From assembly GCA_031257135.1 (NCBI GenBank), contig JAIRPH010000111.1:1-20722 (forward strand): DNA of 20,722 bases, written 5' to 3'. Positions within the stretch are counted from its first letter, which is position 1. Every line of letters starts with the position of its first letter. This DNA comes from Spirochaetaceae bacterium. GTDB lineage: Bacteria; Spirochaetota; Spirochaetia; Treponematales; Breznakiellaceae. A program made the translations under genes and the position numbers. This document shows, piece by piece, positions 1 to 7,358 of the stretch. Below the pieces are notes generated by a model. The model had not been told where the DNA came from. It ran no database searches and saw only the letters and a program-made list of their open reading frames with translations.

Positions 1-175
1 TACCCTATAAAGGCCGCGGCAATATTGTTTCAGTCGATATAATCGAAGGAATATGATAAAAGCCTTTGACCAAGCCCCTCCGCGTCCCCGCGGGCGGACT
101 TGCCGGATATGCGCCGGGGCGGTTCCTGAAAACCCCGACGCATAGTTCACCACAAAAATATATTTGGAGGATAGT
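1..175. other. Upstream region of ankyrin lipoprotein
   Basis: This stretch has no convincing gene. A perfect TATAAT lies at 38-43 but no good -35 is found 16-18 bp upstream. Just after it is a 30-codon ORF (53-145, plus) with AAGGA at 46-50; it resembles no protein I know. A GC-rich segment at about 86-120 can fold locally. The Shine-Dalgarno GGAGG (166-170) for the next gene sits at the right edge. The promoter of the lipoprotein gene is therefore unresolved. Confidence 0.4.
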
Positions 176-1303
176 ATGAAGTTTAACTATCGGTATCTGG
201 CGGCAGGGATAGTCCTGTCGGTTTTTCTTACGGCTCTGATGAGCGCCTGCGGGAGCAGTCCCACCGCGATTGGTTCGCCTTTGGTCAAGAAATTTGAAAA
301 GGCAATGGCGAACAATGATTTTGCGGAAATGGAAAAAATTCTGCAAAAAAGCGCAAAGAAGATGAATTTAACGGAATGTATGGCGGGCGCGCTTGCCCCG
401 GAGTTGGTTCCGGGGTTTAAAGCGGAAAATACAGTTCCTGTTATGCGGTTGCTTGTCCGGTACGGCGCGGATGTGAACGGCAAAACTAGACTAGATTTGA
501 AGGATGGTTATCCCATGAGATTCCCGCTTTTAGTCCTTGCATTATTGAGCGGGAATGAAGAAGCGGTTAATTTTATGCTCGAAAACAAGGTGAATCTCGA
601 TGCTACTTGTGAGGCTGTCACGACCTCAGATATATGGGTTTCGCTGTTGTTCCATTATATCCATTACGGTCCGGACGCAGATGCTCTATTCCTAATTGAA
701 CATAACGCGAATGTTAATAAAGGAACCTCTGAAGGCATTACCCCTTTGATGCGTGCCGTCATTAATAATGAACTCTACTTTGTGATGCTTCTAGTTGAAA
801 AAGGCGCGGATGTAAACTTACGGGTAAAAGAAGGTTCAGATATAGGAAAGACGGCTTTGCAATATGCCCAAGAGAAGGGATATGTGCAGATTGCCGACTA
901 CTTAACAGCACACGGAGCAAGAGAGTTTGAACCGATACAAGTTACCTCGTCCGGTTCTTCTTCCAGCGGGTCTTCCAGTTCAGGAAGCGCGCCGAGATCG
1001 GGAGGTTCAGCGCAGGCAACCCTGCGGGATGGCACCTATCAAATGTCTGGGTCAACCAACTCTTTGCAGTTTAATACAACCCTTAAATCGGTTGAGATGA
1101 CCGTAGGCGGCAAGGCTATAGCCCGAGGCTCCTATCAGATAAATGGTTCTACGTTAAGCGTCACGTTTACCTTGTTCTATGGCGACGCGGCGGACAGAGA
1201 TTTTGCCAGAAAACAATTTGACGGGAAAACCTTTGTATATACCCTTGCCGGCGATTCGTCCTTTTCCGGCAACGGCGAAACCTGGACCCGGACCGGGTTC
1301 TGA
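176..1303 (+). CDS. Ankyrin-repeat lipoprotein with serine/glycine linker and C-terminal beta domain
   Basis: The start is the ATG at 176, five bases after GGAGG (166-170); an in-frame TTG at 164 would put the Shine-Dalgarno inside the gene. The 375-residue product begins with a lipoprotein signal, with a hydrophobic stretch and lipobox LMSAC, so Cys25 is the likely lipidated residue. Residues about 35-250 contain divergent ankyrin repeats; recognisable pieces are LLVRYGADVN, FLIEHNANVN, GITPLMRAV, LLVEKGADVN and TALQYAQEKGY. A low-complexity Ser/Gly linker follows at about 255-280, then a ~95-residue beta-rich tail starting DGTYQMSGS and ending GNGETWTRTGF. Ankyrin repeats normally mediate protein binding, so a membrane-anchored binding role is likely, but no partner is known. 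A hairpin follows the gene. Lipoprotein and ankyrin calls are strong; the function is open. Confidence 0.85.
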   Translation: MKFNYRYLAAGIVLSVFLTALMSACGSSPTAIGSPLVKKFEKAMANNDFAEMEKILQKSAKKMNLTECMAGALAPELVPGFKAENTVPVMRLLVRYGADVNGKTRLDLKDGYPMRFPLLVLALLSGNEEAVNFMLENKVNLDATCEAVTTSDIWVSLLFHYIHYGPDADALFLIEHNANVNKGTSEGITPLMRAVINNELYFVMLLVEKGADVNLRVKEGSDIGKTALQYAQEKGYVQIADYLTAHGAREFEPIQVTSSGSSSSGSSSSGSAPRSGGSAQATLRDGTYQMSGSTNSLQFNTTLKSVEMTVGGKAIARGSYQINGSTLSVTFTLFYGDAADRDFARKQFDGKTFVYTLAGDSSFSGNGETWTRTGF

Positions 1304-1318
1304 TTGCTCATAATGTAA

Positions 1319-1340
1319 GTTCCCGCCCTATGGCGGGAAC
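1319..1340 (+). terminator. Hairpin after ankyrin lipoprotein, possible terminator
   Basis: A perfect 9-bp stem, GTTCCCGCC (1319-1327) with GGCGGGAAC (1332-1340) and a 4-nt loop, lies 15 bp after the stop codon. The T-tract is poor (TTTT only at about 1348-1351), so it may be a weak or Rho-assisted terminator or an RNA-stabilising hairpin. Confidence 0.5.
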
Positions 1341-1454
1341 GCATTGAGTTTTGAAGAAAAACCTATTTACTGCGGTTAAACTATTCTGACGGCGTTTCGA
1401 GCCGCGGAGACATCCGGTATAGGGAGCGCAAGGCGAGGGACAGGTTTCCCATGC

Positions 1455-1483
1455 TTGATACCTATAGCCAAAAATCATATACT
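1455..1483 (+). promoter_or_regulatory. Sigma-70 promoter of thrA, predicting a leaderless mRNA
   Basis: TTGATA (1455-1460), a 17-bp spacer and TATACT (1478-1483) form a near-consensus promoter. The predicted transcription start is about 1489-1490, and the thrA ATG begins at 1489. There is no usable Shine-Dalgarno upstream of that ATG, which fits leaderless initiation. Confidence 0.7.
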
Positions 1484-1488
1484 GAGCT

Positions 1489-3966
1489 ATGCGTGTTGTA
1501 AAATTCGGCGGTACGTCTCTGGGGTCGGTAGAAGCCCTTGAAAAGGTTATCGAGATACTCAGCGACAAGGACCATGCCGGTAAGGTGCAGGTAGCGGTAG
1601 CTTCCGCGTTTTCGGGGATGACCGACGGTTTGATAGGGCTTGCGAGGAAAGCTCAGGCCGGAGACCCTGCTTATACGGATTTATTGCAGGATATGAAGAA
1701 TCGGCATCGGGAAAGGTCCGCTCATTTTCTTAAAGGACTTCAGCGGGACGCGGCGTTTTCTCTTATCGAGACGGTTTTTGCGGAGCTTACTCGCATACTT
1801 GACGGTATTGCCATCCTTCAGGAGCTGTCCTCTCGGAGCCTCGACGGGGTTATGAGCTTTGGGGAACGACTGTCCGCGCCGTTGCTTGCGCTGATTCTCA
1901 GGGGATCAGGGCTTCCTGCAACCTATCTTGACGCCCGGCGGCTTATTAAGACGGATGATCGTTACGGAAACGCTCAATATCTGGAAGAGGAAACTTTTGC
2001 CGCTGTTTCCGCGTTTTTTCAGAATTCGCCCCGGACGGAACTGTATGTTGCAAGCGGGTTTATCGGCTCAACCCTGTCGGGAGTTACGACCACCCTGGGA
2101 CGAGGCGGGTCAGACCTGACCGCCGCTATTTTCGGGGCGGCTCTGGATGCTGAAGAAGTAGAAATCTGGACCGACGTGGACGGACTTATGACCGCAGACC
2201 CGCGGCTGGTGAAAAACGCTTTCCGAATCGATGCTATTTCTTACGTCGAAGCTATGGAGCTGTCCCATTTCGGCGCGAAGGTGCTGTATACTCCTACGAT
2301 TAAGCCGACCCTGAAAAAAGGAATACCGATTTATATCCGCAATACCTTTAACGCCGCCGGAGGCGGAACGAGGATTACCGCGACCGCTGAAGAGAGCGTC
2401 TATCCTATTCGAGGCATCAGTTCTATGCATAATGTGTCCTTAGTCCGTATTCAAGGGTCAGGGATGGTGGGCGTTGCGGGTTTTTCTTCCCGGGTGTTCG
2501 GCGCAATGGCGCGGAAAGGGATCAGCGTCATTCTGATTACCCAGAGTTCCAGCGAATATTCTATCTGTTTTGCGATTCTGCCGGAAGAGGCGGAAACCGC
2601 CGTTGCCGCGTTGCAGGAGGAATTCGACCGGGAAATCCGTTCCGGCGCCATCGACGAACCTATCCTAGAACGGGACCTCGCCATTATTGCGGCGGTAGGG
2701 TCTCGGATGAAACAGACCGCGGGAATTTCCGGCAGATTTTTCCACGCCCTCGGTCGGAACGGAATCAGCGTAGTCGCCATTGCCCAAGGCTCTTCGGAAC
2801 TGAATATATCCGCGGTCATTGCCCGGCAGGACGAAGCTAAGGCGGTCAACGCGGTCCATGAGGCGTTTTTCCTTGCCGGCGTCCGGTCGGTGAACCTCTT
2901 CCTTATGGGGACGGGGCTGATCGGCGGAACCTTGCTGGACCAAATCGCGGAGCATCGGGAGGTTTTGGCGCGGGACCATCGGGTTAGGATTAATCTGGTA
3001 GGAGCGGCAAACTCGCGATCCATGATTTTTGCCCCTGAAGGCATGGACCCTAAAGAGGTAAAAGCCCTGCTTAAAAATTCCGCCCTGCAAGAACCGGCGC
3101 AGGCTTTTTCATTGCCGGTTTTTATTGATACGATGCGGACGCTGAATATTCCGAATGTCGCCTTTTGCGATTGTACCGCGGACGATGCGGTTGCGGCTCA
3201 GTACGCCGCTATCCTGCAAGCCTCGATACCTATCGTTACGCCGAATAAACGGGCGAATTCCGGCTCTTTCGCCTATTACAATAAGCTGATTTCCTATTCC
3301 CGAGAGCGGAGCATCCCCTATTTGTATGAAGTGACGGTCTGCGCCGGATTGCCGGTGATTTCCTCACTGCGGGACCTTTTCCTGTCTGGAGATAAGGTGC
3401 GGCGGATTGAGGCGGCGGTGTCTGGCACCTTGAGCTATATCTTCAATAATTACGACGGAAGCAAGTCCTTTTCCGCGCTGGTTCGGGAGGCGAAGGCGAA
3501 GGGCTATACCGAACCAGACCCAAGAGACGACTTAAACGCTATGGACGCCGCCCGGAAAGCTCTGATTCTTGCCCGCGAATGTGGAATACCCCTAGAATTT
3601 TCCTCGGTTGTTATTGAGCCGCTCCTGCCGAAAGCCTGTTTTGACGCCCCCAATGTTGACGCTTTCTTTGCGGAGCTTGAAAAAGCCGACGCGGACTTTG
3701 AAAAGCGGCGGGCGGAAGCGGCCGCGGCGGGCAAGGCGTTACGGTATATTGCGGTTATCGAGAACGGCTCGGCTCGGCTTTCCCTCCGGGCGGAACCCGG
3801 GAACAGTCCCTTCCGTTCTTTAGTAGACGCGGACAACATGGTAGTGATTACTTCGGAGCGGTACTGCGCCCTGCCTATGGTAATAAAAGGTCCGGGCGCG
3901 GGCGCGCAAGTTACGGCCGGCGGGGTTTTAGCGGACATCGTACGGATAGCCCGAACCTTAGTGTAA
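1489..3966 (+). CDS. thrA: Bifunctional aspartokinase / homoserine dehydrogenase
   Basis: This 825-residue fused enzyme carries out the first and third steps from aspartate to threonine and methionine: phosphorylation of aspartate, and NAD(P)H-dependent reduction of aspartate semialdehyde to homoserine. The aspartokinase domain (about 1-290) starts with MRVVKFGGTSLGS, the canonical kinase motif, and contains LGRGGSDLTAA. A pair of ACT regulatory domains follows (about 310-460). The homoserine dehydrogenase domain (about 465-825) has the nucleotide-binding motif G474-T-G476-L-I-G479, the SGTLSYI segment and the GYTEPDPRDDLNAMD signature. Length matches E. coli ThrA (820 residues). The start is secure from homology, yet no Shine-Dalgarno precedes it and a promoter -10 ends 5 nt upstream. 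Neither thrB nor thrC is adjacent. Feedback control by threonine is expected from the family but not shown here. Confidence 0.96.
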   Translation: MRVVKFGGTSLGSVEALEKVIEILSDKDHAGKVQVAVASAFSGMTDGLIGLARKAQAGDPAYTDLLQDMKNRHRERSAHFLKGLQRDAAFSLIETVFAELTRILDGIAILQELSSRSLDGVMSFGERLSAPLLALILRGSGLPATYLDARRLIKTDDRYGNAQYLEEETFAAVSAFFQNSPRTELYVASGFIGSTLSGVTTTLGRGGSDLTAAIFGAALDAEEVEIWTDVDGLMTADPRLVKNAFRIDAISYVEAMELSHFGAKVLYTPTIKPTLKKGIPIYIRNTFNAAGGGTRITATAEESVYPIRGISSMHNVSLVRIQGSGMVGVAGFSSRVFGAMARKGISVILITQSSSEYSICFAILPEEAETAVAALQEEFDREIRSGAIDEPILERDLAIIAAVGSRMKQTAGISGRFFHALGRNGISVVAIAQGSSELNISAVIARQDEAKAVNAVHEAFFLAGVRSVNLFLMGTGLIGGTLLDQIAEHREVLARDHRVRINLVGAANSRSMIFAPEGMDPKEVKALLKNSALQEPAQAFSLPVFIDTMRTLNIPNVAFCDCTADDAVAAQYAAILQASIPIVTPNKRANSGSFAYYNKLISYSRERSIPYLYEVTVCAGLPVISSLRDLFLSGDKVRRIEAAVSGTLSYIFNNYDGSKSFSALVREAKAKGYTEPDPRDDLNAMDAARKALILARECGIPLEFSSVVIEPLLPKACFDAPNVDAFFAELEKADADFEKRRAEAAAAGKALRYIAVIENGSARLSLRAEPGNSPFRSLVDADNMVVITSERYCALPMVIKGPGAGAQVTAGGVLADIVRIARTLV

Positions 3967-4000
3967 ATCTGATAATCCGGGCAAATAGCAGATACTCAGA

Positions 4001-4030
4001 TTGCCGTATTGCGAACCTTCTTAGTATACT
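4001..4030 (+). promoter_or_regulatory. Sigma-70 promoter of the nfu-ygiQ unit
   Basis: TTGCCG (4001-4006), an 18-bp spacer and TATACT (4025-4030) predict a start near 4037. That gives a ~14-nt leader containing AGGAG (4039-4043) seven bases before the nfu ATG. A 7-bp inverted repeat (3966-3972 with 3996-4002) overlaps the -35 edge. Confidence 0.6.
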
Positions 4031-4050
4031 AGAAGCATAGGAGAAATGCT

Positions 4051-4275
4051 ATGATTGAAGAAAAAATAAAGACCGCCCTGAACGGGATACGTCCTTCGCT
4101 TCAAGCTGACGGCGGAGATGTGGAATTTGTGTCGGTCGCTAACGACGGTACGGTGTCTCTGCGGCTGACCGGCGCGTGCGGTTCCTGTCCCATGCGGCAG
4201 ATGACCTTGAAAATGGGCGTCGAAAGCGCGCTGAAACAAGCGGTTCCTGAAGTTACCTCTGTCGTCGGAGTCTAG
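4051..4275 (+). CDS. NifU C-terminal domain (Nfu-type) Fe-S cluster scaffold/carrier
   Basis: This 74-residue protein consists only of the NifU-like C-terminal domain. The cluster-binding motif is C43-G-S-C46 followed by PMRQMTLK, the usual CGSCPxSxxTLK signature with Arg for Ser. Such proteins bind a [4Fe-4S] cluster through paired CxxC motifs in a dimer and hand it to apo-enzymes. It has its own promoter and a good Shine-Dalgarno. Its stop codon lies only a few bases before the conserved N-terminus of the downstream radical SAM gene, which needs a [4Fe-4S] cluster, so co-expression of a cluster donor with a client is plausible, although that link is inference. Confidence 0.93.
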   Translation: MIEEKIKTALNGIRPSLQADGGDVEFVSVANDGTVSLRLTGACGSCPMRQMTLKMGVESALKQAVPEVTSVVGV

Positions 4276-4282
4276 GCGGACA

Positions 4283-6109
4283 TTCCTTCCAATAAACCGG
4301 CAGGACCTGCGGGAACGGAGATGGAAGGAATGTGATTTCATCTTTGTTTCCGGCGACGCCTACGCGGACCATCCCTCTTTCGGGACAGCGGTAATTTCCC
4401 GGGTCTTAGAACGCGCAGGCTATAAGGTCGGCGTCATTCCTCAGCCGGATTGGAAGGATTCGCGCTCGTATACGGTCTTAGGCAGACCGAGGCTGGGGTT
4501 TTTGGTCGCCGCGGGGAACATGGATTCGATGGTCGCTCATTACACGGCCGCAAAAAAGCCCCGATCTGAAGACGCCTATTCCCCGGGCGGCGCGGCGGGA
4601 CGCCGTCCTGACCGGGCGGTTCTCAAGTACGCCGAGGGAGTCCGGGCGGCGTACAAAGATATACCCGTGATTATCGGAGGCATCGAGGCGAGTCTTCGCC
4701 GATTCGCTCATTACGATTACTGGTCTGATACGGTCCGGCGGTCGATTCTGCTGGATTCCAAAGCGGATTTGCTCGTCTACGGCATGGGCGAGCGGAGTAT
4801 TCGGGAAATTGCAGACCGTCTCGGCAAAGGCGAGCCTATCGGCAGTATCCGGGATGTCCGGGGAACCTGCGTCCGGTCTCAGGGGCGTCCTCCGGAAAAT
4901 TTCGCCGAACTTCCGGCTTACGATGAGGTAAAAGGGACTGATTCGGCGTCTCTGCGGCGGTACGCCGAACATTTCATGGTTCAGCGGCGGCACGCCGATC
5001 CCGGAACGGCGCAGGCTTTGGCGGAGCGGAGCGACGGGGATCGGTGGGTTCTGCAAAATCCTCCGGCAGAGCCTCTTTCGCAGGCTGAACTTGATGAGGT
5101 CTACGCTCTTCCTTACACCGGTCGGTCTCATCCGCTGTATGACGCTGAAGGCGGGATTCCTGCGCTGAAGGAGGTTGCGTTTTCGCTGACCGCCAGCCGG
5201 GGATGTTTCGGGGGCTGTTCGTTTTGCGCGATTACCTTTCATCAGGGACGGGCGGTTATCGGGCGGAGCCGGGAAAGTCTGCTGAAGGAAGCGGCGGTTT
5301 TGGCGGAACGTCCTGATTTTAAGGGATATATCCATGACGTCGGCGGTCCGACCGCGAATTTTTTCCGTCCCGGTTGCGATCGTCAGAAGAAAGGGAGTTT
5401 TTGTCCTGACCGGGATTGTCTGTATCCTGAGGTTTGTCCGAATTTGCGGGCGGATCATCGGGAGTATTGGGAGACCCTCAAATCGCTTAGGGAATTGAAG
5501 CCTGAGATCAAGAAGATTTTTATCCGGTCCGGGATACGGTTTGATTACTTGATGATGGATACTCGGCATTACGGCCGGTTTCTTGAGGATATATGTCTGC
5601 ATCATGTAAGCGGTCAGCTTAAAGTTGCGCCTGAGCATATTGGGGCTTCTGTTTTGCGGGCTATGGGCAAGGGCTGTCCCGGATTGTATGAGCGGTTTAA
5701 GCGCGATTTTGACGGGGTCAACCGCCGGTTGAGGCTCAAGCAGTATTTGTTGCCTTATTTTATGTCCGGGCATCCCGGTTCGGACTTAGGGTCTGCGGCG
5801 GAATTGGCGGTCTATTTGAAGAAAAGCCGATTCGCGCCGGATCAGGCTCAGGATTTTTATCCGACTCCGGGTACGCTTTCCACGGTTATGTATCGGACCG
5901 GGCTTGATCCTCGGACTATGGACGCTATTCATGTACCCGGACCGCGGGAAAAAAAACTTCAACGAGCGTTGCTGTACTTCAGCAAGCCTGAACAGCGTTC
6001 AGCCGCGGCGGAAGCGCTCAAACTCGCGGGCAGAGAAGACCTCATCGGGTATCTGCTGAAATCGCCGGAAAAAAACCGTAACCGGGAGGAGGAGAACCGG
6101 TTACGGTAG
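4283..6109 (+). CDS. ygiQ: YgiQ-family radical SAM protein (start codon not canonical)
   Basis: The product matches the YgiQ (UPF0313) family from end to end, about 609 codons. The conserved N-terminus FLPINRQDL is encoded from 4283, followed by CDFIFVSGDAYADHPSFG, AAGNMDSM, GGIEASLRRFAHYDYWSD and SKADLLVYG. The radical SAM cysteines are in CFGGCSFC, codons at 5204, 5216 and 5225; DVGGPTANFFRPGC and KVAPEHIG follow. The family uses a [4Fe-4S] cluster and SAM, but its substrate is not established. Oddity: from the in-frame stop at 4232 to the TTG at 4502 this frame has no ATG, GTG or TTG. A start at 4502 would delete ~73 conserved residues. Either a rare codon is used (ATA 4292 or CTG 4307 are in frame) or the original start was lost and the gene is impaired. 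The rest of the frame is intact. Confidence 0.88.
   Translation, partial: FLPINRQDLRERRWKECDFIFVSGDAYADHPSFGTAVISRVLERAGYKVGVIPQPDWKDSRSYTVLGRPRLGFLVAAGNMDSMVAHYTAAKKPRSEDAYSPGGAAGRRPDRAVLKYAEGVRAAYKDIPVIIGGIEASLRRFAHYDYWSDTVRRSILLDSKADLLVYGMGERSIREIADRLGKGEPIGSIRDVRGTCVRSQGRPPENFAELPAYDEVKGTDSASLRRYAEHFMVQRRHADPGTAQALAERSDGDRWVLQNPPAEPLSQAELDEVYALPYTGRSHPLYDAEGGIPALKEVAFSLTASRGCFGGCSFCAITFHQGRAVIGRSRESLLKEAAVLAERPDFKGYIHDVGGPTANFFRPGCDRQKKGSFCPDRDCLYPEVCPNLRADHREYWETLKSLRELKPEIKKIFIRSGIRFDYLMMDTRHYGRFLEDICLHHVSGQLKVAPEHIGASVLRAMGKGCPGLYERFKRDFDGVNRRLRLKQYLLPYFMSGHPGSDLGSAAELAVYLKKSRFAPDQAQDFYPTPGTLSTVMYRTGLDPRTMDAIHVPGPREKKLQRALLYFSKPEQRSAAAEALKLAGREDLIGYLLKSPEKNRNREEENRLR
6076..6106 (+). 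terminator. Perfect hairpin spanning the 3' end of ygiQ
   Basis: CCGTAACCGG (6076-6085) pairs with CCGGTTACGG (6097-6106) around an 11-nt purine-rich loop, ending right before the TAG stop. No T-tract follows, so it may stabilise the mRNA or act as a Rho-type end rather than be an intrinsic terminator. Confidence 0.4.
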
Positions 6110-6287
6110 GGAAGAAAATCGTCTCACTAATATATACAAGCTGTTTTTACTTTTTATTTTAAAACGAAATAAGATACTCGTGGTTACATAATATTCAGAA
6201 ATTTAAAAAAAGTTTTGTGCAACTTCTTTGCGGTTCATAGGGTCTTATTTTTTATTATACCACATTGAATAAGGAATCCCAAACAAT
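6110..6287 (+). promoter_or_regulatory. AT-rich intergenic region with probable fabH promoter
   Basis: This 178-bp region is strikingly AT-rich compared with its GC-rich flanks, as expected for a promoter region. Candidate hexamers are TTCATA (6234-6239) and TATACC (6256-6261) with 16 bp between, or TTGCGG (6228-6233) with TATTAT (6253-6258) and a long 19-bp spacer. AAGGA (6271-6275) is the only Shine-Dalgarno candidate and is 12 nt from the ATG. The exact promoter is not resolved. Confidence 0.4.
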
Positions 6288-7307
6288 ATGGCAATCGAGA
6301 TCAAGGCTACTGGAAGAGCAATACCCGCCAAACGGCTTACTAATACTGAGTTGCCCGCTGGAATCGATACCAGTGATGATTGGATTAGGTCGCATACGGG
6401 CATAGGGTCCCGGCATATCGCAGATGACGCCGTCGCGTGCAGTGATTTAGCGTTGAGCGCGGCGCGGTCCGCGTTGACCTTCGCCCTTGAGCAGGACGGA
6501 GTTCAGGAAAAGACGCTCGAAGAAATAGCCTTAACCCTGGATATGATTATTTTAGGAACCGCAACCGCTGATTATTACGGATGTCCTTCAACGGCCTGCA
6601 TAATTCAGAACAAGCTGGGCGCGAAAAACGCCGGCGCAATGGACATCAGCGCGGGGTGTAGCGGCTTCATCTACGGACTAGAAATTGCTTCGGGACTGCT
6701 CTCGATTAACCCCGCGCGAAAACGCGCGCTGGTTATCGGTTCGGAAGTGCTGTCCCGTTTTCTGGACTGGAACGACCGGGGAAGTTGCGTCCTCTTCGGC
6801 GATGGCGCGGGCGCGGCGCTCCTTGAAAAAACCGATAATCCTAAACGAGGCATCCTGCGGACCATCCTCAAAGCCGACGGTTCCGGGTCGGATCACCTGA
6901 TGATAAAACGAGGCGGCTCCCGAAACTGTTTTAAAAGCGGCGAAGTTGTGGATATACATCCTCACGTCGAGATGAATGGGCGGGCGGTATACATTTTTGC
7001 GGTCCGGGCAATGACCGAAATCATAGCCCAGCTCATGGAAGCCGAAGGCGTCGGCGTTGACGACCTCCGATGGATTGTGCCGCATCAGGCAAACGCCCGG
7101 ATTGTAAGCGCGGCCGCAAAACGCCTGAGCATACCTGATGAAAAATTCGTTCTTAACATCGAGGAATACGCGAACACCTCGTCGGCGTCGATTCCTATCG
7201 TGCTGGACGAACTGAACCGCGGGGGCAAACTGCGGCGGGGAGACCTCATTATGACCGTGGGCTTCGGCGCGGGCTTAACCTACGGAGGCAATCTCATTGT
7301 ATTCTGA
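6288..7307 (+). CDS. fabH: Beta-ketoacyl-ACP synthase III (FabH)
   Basis: This 339-residue thiolase-fold condensing enzyme starts fatty-acid chains by joining acetyl-CoA (or another short acyl-CoA) to malonyl-ACP in the cytoplasm. The catalytic triad can be read directly: C124 in DISAGCSGFIYG, H266 in IVPHQANAR and N296 in EEYANTSSAS. The 30-residue spacing from His to Asn equals that in E. coli FabH. The TSDDWIRSHTGIGSRHI segment near the N-terminus and the GFGAGLTYGGNLI end are typical. Other fab genes are not adjacent. It follows an AT-rich intergenic region and so probably has its own promoter. Confidence 0.94.
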   Translation: MAIEIKATGRAIPAKRLTNTELPAGIDTSDDWIRSHTGIGSRHIADDAVACSDLALSAARSALTFALEQDGVQEKTLEEIALTLDMIILGTATADYYGCPSTACIIQNKLGAKNAGAMDISAGCSGFIYGLEIASGLLSINPARKRALVIGSEVLSRFLDWNDRGSCVLFGDGAGAALLEKTDNPKRGILRTILKADGSGSDHLMIKRGGSRNCFKSGEVVDIHPHVEMNGRAVYIFAVRAMTEIIAQLMEAEGVGVDDLRWIVPHQANARIVSAAAKRLSIPDEKFVLNIEEYANTSSASIPIVLDELNRGGKLRRGDLIMTVGFGAGLTYGGNLIVF

Positions 7308-7323
7308 CTAAATCAGCGGTCTC

Positions 7324-7352
7324 TTGACGCATCTTCAAGGCTCTGCTTAACT
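7324..7352 (+). promoter_or_regulatory. Sigma-70 promoter of rsmI, predicting a leaderless mRNA
   Basis: TTGACG (7324-7329), a 17-bp spacer and TTAACT (7347-7352) put the expected transcription start at 7359, the A of the rsmI ATG. There is no Shine-Dalgarno in front of that codon. Confidence 0.6.
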
Positions 7353-7358
7353 GACTGT

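Noticed and set aside
53..145. 30-codon ORF with AAGGA just upstream, as a leader peptide
   Set aside because: There is no amino-acid bias, no attenuator pair and no link to a biosynthetic gene; the TATAAT upstream has no -35.
5..346. 113-codon minus-strand ORF at the left edge
   Set aside because: Most of it is antisense to the ankyrin lipoprotein signal region. Its tail has a vague resemblance to the heptads of the 21-bp array but not enough to call a repeat copy.
1304..1488. Threonine/isoleucine attenuator or riboswitch before thrA
   Set aside because: I found no Thr/Ile-rich leader peptide and no lysine-riboswitch-like core. The promoter next to the ATG would place this region outside the transcript.
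4478..5773. 431-codon minus-strand ORF antisense to ygiQ
   Set aside because: It lies wholly opposite a conserved radical SAM gene, is rich in Pro and Arg as expected from GC-biased antisense codons, and shows no domain or start signal.
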